From Megamerina dolium (taxonomy: Eukaryota; Arthropoda; Insecta; Diptera; Megamerinidae): 64,000 nucleotides of DNA. Every line of letters begins with the position of its first letter. Within the stretch, counting starts at the first letter, position 1. Positions 56,837 to 64,000 of this stretch are shown piece after piece. A program made the translations under genes and the position numbers. The DNA is taken from positions 5,165,501 to 5,229,500 of the forward strand of contig OY978525.1 in the NCBI GenBank assembly GCA_963854835.1, given 5' to 3'. The notes under the pieces are model-generated. The model had not been told where the DNA came from and did not search any database. It saw nothing but the letters and a program-made list of their open reading frames with translations.

Positions 56837-57759
56837 TGTATGAGTATGTGTACCTTATATTATAAATACGTATTTAGATACTTACCAGTGCATACGTGTA
56901 TTAGCTAACTAGGAACATATCTAATTTAAATTTCACTTCAAGACGATGTGATGATGGTGGAAAAAAGTCAAACCAAATAAGAAAATGAAGAAATGAAGGA
57001 GGGCAACATACACACACACACAAAAAGAGTACAGTAAGTAATACGCTTGAGCTAATTTTCTTCAAGCTATTTTAGAATGTATTCATCTACACACTCTTCC
57101 ATACAAAAGTATCAGCTTAAGTATAGCAGGACATTGTAGCCACCAAGATTCAAACACCCACAAAACAGCCACACAATATCATTAAAAATTAATATGAAGG
57201 CGGAATAGATGTGTGGGTGGGTGGTTGGGTGGGCTGGTTGTTATAAAATTATATATTTCACATATATAGCTCTTAAGTATGCATTATTTTCGAAAATTCA
57301 AATTCGAAAATATACTAAAATCATATTAAATTGTTTTTAGAGGCTTCGGTACGATGGTGTGAGTGTGTGTGTGCGATGTGAATGTTATCGACCTTAAGAT
57401 TTTGCTATATCTAATTAAAGGCAAATCATAAGTAAATAGCAAATAGTTGTTGGGGATATTATATATGTAGTAAGTTGAGATATATGTATGTAGAGAATGC
57501 TTTCATTTATGCTTACATCATATTTAAGTAGTTTTTCATCACATTCAAGTAGTTTTTTTCGTAAGCAAAAGAAAGTTTAAGTATTAGGAAATTGATTTTT
57601 CTTAAAGTTTCTTCAAAATACATATAATTTTTTTCAAATTTCAATCTATAATACATAAAGTTTCATAAGATGGGCATTTATTAACCCTTAAATGCCTGAG
57701 GACACTAAAAATTATGAGAAACAATTGAAAAATTTAATTTCGTTAATACTGAAGCTTAA
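56837..57759. other. AT-rich non-coding DNA with a G-run cluster
   Basis: No gene is recognised. It contains GAAGAAATGAAGGAGGG near 56987-57004, CA runs near 57010-57021, GT runs near 57358-57372, and the G-rich motif listed separately. Confidence 0.5.
57215..57233 (+). other. Canonical G-quadruplex motif
   Basis: GGGTGGGTGGTTGGGTGGG has four GGG runs separated by loops of 1, 5 and 1 bases, which fits the G3+N1-7 rule. It is isolated in AT-rich DNA. Whether it folds or acts in vivo is unknown. Confidence 0.75.
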
Positions 57760-58800
57760 ACATTTAAATATACTTTCGAAAACACACAATTTTGTATTGT
57801 ACGTAAATGTGATTTTCATACGATAATGCCAATTTTCAAGAATACGGTTTCATTGATATAAATAGTCCAGTGTTCAAAGCCTATTACTATACACTCGAAA
57901 ATATACTTTTATATAAAATGTAGGCGTGATTTTCAACAGTTTTCATCGATTTATGAATTTATCATTTTGCTGATGAAAATAATATTCTGTATCAAGTTTC
58001 TGCACCATATTTTTATATTTTCGAGCATATTAGTTCTGTGATGAAAATCACTTTATATGCCAAGTTCTGTTTTGATAGCTTTATATTTTCTCGATTAAAG
58101 TGAGAAAACGTGCATTTGAAAGCATACTTTTGTATGGGAGGTAGGCGTGGTTTTCATATGATTTCATCCTTTTTCTAATATTTAGATTCTATGATCAGAA
58201 TAGCTTGATGTACCAAGTTTTAGTTCAATAGCATTATATTTTCATGCAAAAAGTGTGAAAAAATGCATTTGAAATCATACTTTTGTATGAAAGATAAGCG
58301 TGGTTTTCATACGATTAAGCTCTTTTTCTAGTATTTATATTCTGTAATCAGAATAGCTTGATGTACTAAGTTTTAGTTCAATAGCATTATATTTTCATCC
58401 AAATAGTGTCAAAAAATGCCTTTGAAATCATACTTTTGTATAAAAGGTAAGCGTGGTTTTCATCCGATTACGCTTTTTTTTTAATATTTTTATTCTGTGA
58501 TTAGAATAGCTTGTTGTACTAAGTTATAGTCCAATAGTGTTATATTTTCAGGTAAATAGTGTGAAAAAATGCATTTGAAAGCATACTTTTGTATGGGAGG
58601 TAGGCGTGGTTTTCATCCGATTACGCTCTTTTTTTAATATTTTTATTCTGTGATTAGAATAGATTGTTGTTCTAAGTTATAGTCCAATAGTGTTATATTT
58701 TCAGGTAAAAAGTGTGAAAAAATGCATTTAAAAACATACTTTTGTATGGGAGGTAGGCGTAATTTTCATTTGATTACGCCTATTTAGAAAATTTTTAGTT
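57760..58800 (-). repeat. Satellite family A, array 5 (about 6 copies, inverted orientation)
   Basis: The inverse core CTTTTGTATGGGAGGTAGGC followed by GTGGTTTTCAT occurs at about 58129, 58282 (variant), 58435 (variant), 58588 and 58741, spaced exactly 153 bp. Weaker units lie near 57910 and 57790. The last four units are closely similar, sharing ATTCTGTGATTAGAATAG and GTTCAATAGCATTATATTTT-type strings. This is the most regular, probably youngest, array of the family in the window. Confidence 0.93.
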
Positions 58801-60726
58801 TATTGACTAAAATGGTATAATATATCAATTTTCAGCTTGATCGCCTTAGAATTACAGAAGTTATCATACGATGAGATAGAGAAACATAGCAATCGACTCA
58901 GATGAATCTGATATGAAATATCTCATGGAAATATGCAAACCCAAAGCATTGTCGCAATTATCAACACAATTTTTTTAAGTCTTTCTAATGAAAATTATTG
59001 TCGTATTTTTCAGATTGCGGACAAAGGAGAAACCATTTACGAATTCCTTTGTTAACGAGAGATGAAAACTTTAATACGTCATTGTTTAAAGGTTATACGA
59101 TTTTTCTGTAGTTACCTAACCTAGGTTGGAAAGAATTTAAATTCAATAGACGGATAAACCTCTGAAATCTTCATTGAATAATAGAACTCTCCCATATCCA
59201 ATACTTTGAAGTGGAACCGACTCGCAAAAGTGTACTTTCAATATAATCATAGAGGTTTTATTATATTGCTTAGACCATCTTTTCCATAAAATATAAGTAA
59301 TGCAAACTTCAAGGAAGGCTTTCGACTGGGAGTCATAAATTTTAATACTCATTAGTGATATAAAAAATTTAATAAGATATTCAATTGCTTCATTCGATAT
59401 GGTTTCACTCTCCTCCTAGTTTCGAATTCCTTACTTTAGTAGTACTGAATATAATATATATGTATCTACACATGTACAGAAAACAATTTCCGTTGGACTA
59501 TTTTCTACATTACATGTAGCATAGTGTCTCATTGTAGTTTCCTGAAATAATGCTAGTTTTAAGTAGTACTCCTTTGCGTACCCGTATTATGTAGTAGTGT
59601 AAACAACATTAACATTTTATGTAAATTTCAGTTAAACACTCAATTCCGTTACTTACTGTAGTTATTGTTGTTGTTGTTGTTGTTGTTGTTGTTATTGTTG
59701 TAAATAGACAAACTACTCTATACACGTGTACAGCACACTTGTCCATATGGACTCTTACGGATGTGTATATTCGTATATTCGAACATGGTTACAAACTTTG
59801 TAGAAAACAGAAATAAAGAGATTCTTATTTTTGTTGTTGTTGTTGTTGTTTTTGTAGTTGCGTGCATTTCGAGTTTTGGTAATGAGGTCCTTATTCAAAA
59901 AGGATACTTACTATAATATGTACCTACTTACATATGTATAAGTTGATACATAGTAATGGAGTGGGTGATATAATATTACAAGTAAGACGTTGTTGGCAAT
60001 AAGGAAGTAGTGTGTTTTTATGATGGCATAATTATTGTGGTTCATAAATCAATGTCTAGAATAGTTCTTCGCAAAATGATTTTAATGCAAATTTTAAAAT
60101 AAATTTCTAATTATTTAAAAAATATTTATTAGGATAATATAATTTCAATCTTATCCAAAAAATATTTAATTTTAACGATTTTCAATATGTCTCCAAACTC
60201 TACAATACCTAACTTTGTTATATATTTGCTTTCCAATAGTTGCTAAAAAAGAAATAATTGTATTTTTTTAGATTTTATTGATATTCGAAAACTCTCCAAA
60301 GTCTCCAAAGGAAAATATATTCTCTTTTTTAGTGCATATTGTTCTCATATGATATTTTGGTATAATTGATGCATATGTAATAAACTTTGGAAAACTTTAT
60401 TAATAATTTTATAGCGCAAATTAAAATAATAATAGTATTTGAATATTATATAGGAAAAATTGTAAATTTACATATGTACATACATATATGATTTCCAGAA
60501 AAAATAGAGATTCGACATAAGGTAGATTTGCTCTCAGATGGTTGTTAAAGAAAATTTAACTGATATTTATATGGATTTTATGGAAAATTTAAAACTCTCC
60601 AAAGTCTCCAAAAGCAAAAAAATGTGTGTTTAAGTATATAATTTTACTCTCTAAAGATGGCATTATTCATATTTTACATTTACATTAAATATTTAAATGT
60701 TTCTATCAGCAAATATGTATGTAAAT
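58801..60726. other. AT-rich non-coding DNA
   Basis: No gene is recognised. TTG runs lie at 59663-59700 and near 59833-59850. The phrase ACTCTCCAAAGTCTCCAAA occurs at about 60291 and 60596, with a shorter ATGTCTCCAAACTCTACAA at about 60187, suggesting a decayed repeat of about 300 bp. Open frame 59143-59352 (-) has no domain. Confidence 0.5.
59663..59700. repeat. (TTG)n trinucleotide repeat
   Basis: An almost uninterrupted TTGTTG run of about 38 bp. Confidence 0.95.
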
Positions 60727-61736
60727 ATGTACATTAGGGAGGCTCAAAATTTTTAGCTGCATATACATAGGTGGTATAGGATCTAGGGTATATAGTAAAA
60801 AATTTATTTATGAATGAATCTGCGAATAAATTCTCAATACAAATAATTTTGAATATTTTGAAGACATTTCATCAGTGTTATAAAAGTATGCTTTCGAATG
60901 GATATTCTTTAATTTTGAACACCTAAATATAAAGATATCAAGCTGAAACTTAGTATAAAAAGTTATTTTTATCAATGGAGAAATAAATTCAAAAATCGTT
61001 GCAATCGTATGAAAAACACTCCTAACTCTTATATAAAATTATGTTTTCGAATGGTTGTTCTCTAAATTTGAATGCTTAAATACATACGAGTACTAAGCTA
61101 TCAAGCTGAAATTTGGTATATACATATAAGATTATTTTGATCAAAAAATAAATAATTTTGAAAATTGGCGTAATCGAATGAAGACTAACCCTAACTGCCA
61201 AACAAAAGTATATTTTCGAATCGATGTTCTGAAAATTTGCGAGCTTAAATATTAAGATATTGAGCTGAAAATCGGCGCGTGAAATTATTTTTTCACATAA
61301 AGTAATAAATTAAAGAATGATCGTTATCAAATAAAAATTGCTTCATACTGTCATACAAATTTCAATTTTCGAACATATATTTTTAGATTTTGTACACATA
61401 TATATTAAGCTTTTGAGTTGAAACTTAACATATAAGCTTATTTTTATGATTGAAAAAATTGCTTTGAGAATGGCTGTAATTGTAAGAAAACTACTTATAT
61501 CTCCCATACAAAAATATGTTTTCGAATGGATGATTTTTAATTTTGAGCCTTTAAATATCAAGCTAGAGAGTTGAAAATTAGCATATGAAGTTATTTTTAC
61601 AATTAAAGTAATAAACTACAAAATTGTTGTAATCGAAAGAGAACTACTCCTAGCTTCCATACAAAATTTTCATTTCGAACTGATATTTTCGGACGTTATG
61701 CACAAATTTATTCTTTTATATCACCCTAATGTACAT
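60727..61736. mobile_element. Possible element bounded by inverted ATGTACATTAGGG motifs and carrying a family A array
   Basis: ATGTACATTAGGGAG at 60727 is repeated inversely as CACCCTAATGTACAT at 61722-61736. Between them lie about 130 bp of other sequence and then the family A array 6. Related ends occur at 23.27/23.94 kb and about 24.995 kb. The boundaries suggest that the array sits inside a transposable unit of about 1.0 kb. No transposase is present and no target duplication is certain (ATATGT before, GTGG after). Confidence 0.5.
60850..61720 (+). repeat. Satellite family A, array 6 (about 6 diverged copies)
   Basis: Cores GTTATAAAAGTATGCTTTCG (about 60877), CTCTTATATAAAATTATG (about 61025), CTGCCAAACAAAAGTATATT (about 61196), ACTGTCATACAAATTT (about 61347), TCTCCCATACAAAAATATG (61500) and GCTTCCATACAAAATTT (about 61653) give a period of about 150 bp. 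AAATATAAAGATATCAAGCT followed by GAAACTTAG is the companion motif. Confidence 0.85.
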
Positions 61737-61970
61737 GTGGCACCTAATATATAGATATATATTTGAAACTATCCAACATGCCAAACTATACGGTCTCATA
61801 GAGTAACTAACTATAATTCTATAAATTTGGTATGCTTGCCACACTTCTTTGTCCATACAGATCGTCCAACTTAGATGTATATACATATAATTATATATAT
61901 TTATTGGAAAAGCATCGTAATAACTTTACATTATTCTTAAATACATTCATATACATACATACATGCAAGC

Positions 61971-62004
<34 letters not shown>

Positions 62005-62626
62005 GTACCCATAATTGTTGAAACGTTAAAGGATTTGGTAAATTTGAATTTTGTGAATTTAAAGTTTTATAATTTTTTTTTTTTTTTGTTCTTACTTTTT
62101 TGTTGAATTTAGGTTTAAGTGTGTGTGTGTATGTTTGTGTATGGAAGTGATGAGGGGGAAATAAACTTAACTATAAAATTAATTATAAAAGGCAATTGTG
62201 TAACTAAGTGTTTGTATGTGTGTGTGTGTGTGTGTACATCTATATAGGATGAATGTATATTTCTATACATATATAGATGTGTGTGCACGTGTATGCTATA
62301 TGTGCACATTTGTGAAAGGTGTTGGCATGGAATTTGCGTACGTTCCCAACCAATCTACTCATACTCATAGCATTGCTTGCATTTAAATTCGTTTATTATA
62401 TTCGAAATTACATATATACAAATATACATACATATATGCATACATATGAATATATAAGACATTCAGCGAACTAATCCCCGCATTCAGCTGTTGGTCCTCT
62501 CTCAAAATGTACGTATGGACATACACATGTGTAGTTACGTATGTGTTTGTGTGTGTGTGTAGATGAATGTGTTTTGCATACATTGAAATACTAATTAAAT
62601 GTTTGAAGATTATACTCATACATACA

Positions 62627-62663
<37 letters not shown>

Positions 62664-64000
62664 ATGTGGCGACCATGTACCTACTATACTTACTATAGCA
62701 AGATGATGCATACACGCTTTTAGGGGCTATTTTATCAAACTTCCTTGGCACTTACCCCTAACCAACGGATTCAACTAACCGACCAACATATACGCCTGAG
62801 ATGTCTACTATGTATGTCTGAGATGAACAAGTTGCTTAAGAAAATGTTACCATGTTTATAGTCGATGTGTTGTACTCATAAGGATGTGGGTGTTTTTCTG
62901 TGTGTGTATGTGAGTGTGTGTGTTATGTATTTGTGAAAGCTTTCTAATTATCCTTATGGTCCTTGTTGTTCTTGTTTGCCTGTTATTGAATATGGTTTCG
63001 TAATGAAATATATATGAAATAGAGATGGAGCTGGCAAAGAGTGAAGGGTGGACATTTAAAATGAAATAAATTAACATTTTATTCAAGTGTTCGAGGTGGT
63101 AAATGAAAGGATATACTATATGTGTATGTGTGTGTGATGAGTATGCATATTTTCGAATATAAGTTTGAGTAAAATGTCTTACTATATATTATATTAAGAC
63201 GTGTACACACACACACACACACATACCCACACATCATGATTAGTTCTCTTTGTTGTCCCACAGAAAATTGATTTTCTATTAAATTGCTTTCGCTCTCTCT
63301 CAACTTTAATTACCATTAGTAAGCAAATTTAAATATGCCAACACAATCTACTACATATATGAGCAAGGACATAAATGCAAATTATATCAAAAAAAAAAAA
63401 AATATACAAAATTATATTTCTTTCATAATTGTGATTGCCAATTTAAAAATGTGCATATTCTCCCTCTCTCCTCTACATCATTATGAATTTGCAACCCTTT
63501 TTTATGGAACACACATAGAATTCCCAATTATTATACTACTCATATAGTCTCACTACTACTCGTACGTTGGCAAGAATGAGCGAATCTTCATTATAATTTG
63601 TCTGAAATAAAAGCGGAACAAAAAAAAAAAATAAACAAAAATTTGTTCGCTCATTATAAGCTTATGAATACATTTCGCACCAACCAATCTACATGCACTC
63701 GTATGTTGGGAAGAATTGCAGAAGAGCAAAAATTATTCAGATTTACATAATTAACATGTAACGTTGTTGTGTTATTCTTCATTTGCATGTCCAATATAAT
63801 GATATAATATATATACTCGTACTACTAACTAATACAATTGCCGCTCCAAATAAAATTGGGACATTGAATAATACTTGCAGTACTACATATAATGGAAATT
63901 TGAAGCATCAGAAAACATTACTATACATAAGCCATAGAACGTGAGGGAAGTATTTCGTTTGAGGAACCGAAAATAATAAGGATTTTTCGGAAAATTTACT
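61737..64000. other. AT-rich non-coding DNA, very rich in CA/TG and TATA microsatellites
   Basis: No gene is recognised. Simple repeats include TATATA plus CACACA at 61974-62004, TG runs at 62118-62130, 62216-62234, 62549-62560, 62643-62663 and 62910-62922, a CA run at 63204-63222, and A-tracts near 63391-63403 and 63620-63632. All open frames here are translations of these repeats. Confidence 0.6.

Noticed and set aside
57215..57233. Satellite or microsatellite explanation for the G-rich run
   Set aside because: It has no regular period, so it was kept as a G-quadruplex motif instead.
62115..62751. Open frames of 64 and 122 codons
   Set aside because: They are translations of CA/TG and TATA microsatellites (His-Thr and Tyr-Ile runs).

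Overview
This looks like a gene-poor, strongly AT-rich stretch of a higher dipteran nuclear genome, either intergenic DNA or a very large intron. The base composition, the many CAA/CAG ('opa'-type) tracts, the dinucleotide microsatellites, the TACATATGTA-type motifs and the many mariner relics fit a true fruit fly (Tephritidae). That placement is inference from style, not from a marker gene. I find no complete host protein-coding gene, no rRNA, no convincing functional tRNA and nothing prokaryotic. Almost all recognisable content is repetitive.

Main layers. (1) Satellite family A has a ~153 bp unit with a CTCCCATACAAAA core and occurs in six places: 60-1480, 7960-8190, 46100-47400, 54890-55660, 57760-58800 (inverted) and 60850-61720. 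(2) Satellite family B has ~160-200 bp units and shares the CCATACAAAA core. It lies at 3690-4490, 12290-13540, 19010-19470, 25390-27110, 27680-28230 and 54605-54900. (3) Other local tandem arrays sit at 15480-16350 (~175 bp unit), 35850-36440, 23230-23560, 20507-20951 (inverted 30 bp minisatellite), 3801-4130 and 33882-34003. (4) A tRNA-derived SINE family has eight copies, with two different 3' ends. (5) Tc1/mariner relics: copies at 30755-32047, 43080-44460 and 28370-29335; deletion derivatives at 32726-33243 and 39522-40371; and two related MITE-like copies at 26469-26865 and 40789-41232. (6) Small inverted-repeat elements with target duplications lie at 13613-13927, 38538-38699 and 52682-52911, with a possible one at 19511-19702. 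(7) A decayed non-LTR reverse transcriptase lies at 6990-7960.

The elements are nested, which gives relative ages. A SINE sits inside the 43 kb mariner with a clean 14 bp target duplication. The 26.5 kb MITE and a SINE at 13.1 kb sit inside family B arrays. The 60.7-61.7 kb family A array lies between inverted copies of an ATGTACATTAGGG motif, so at least some satellite arrays may be the cargo of a mobile element.

The best candidate for host coding sequence is a short exon-like segment at 56389-56521 on the + strand. It is an open frame starting ATG-AAC-ATG, relatively GC-rich, and ends at a strong GTAAGT splice donor. It is only a candidate. Other intervals hold simple repeats and AT-rich DNA without interpretable genes.
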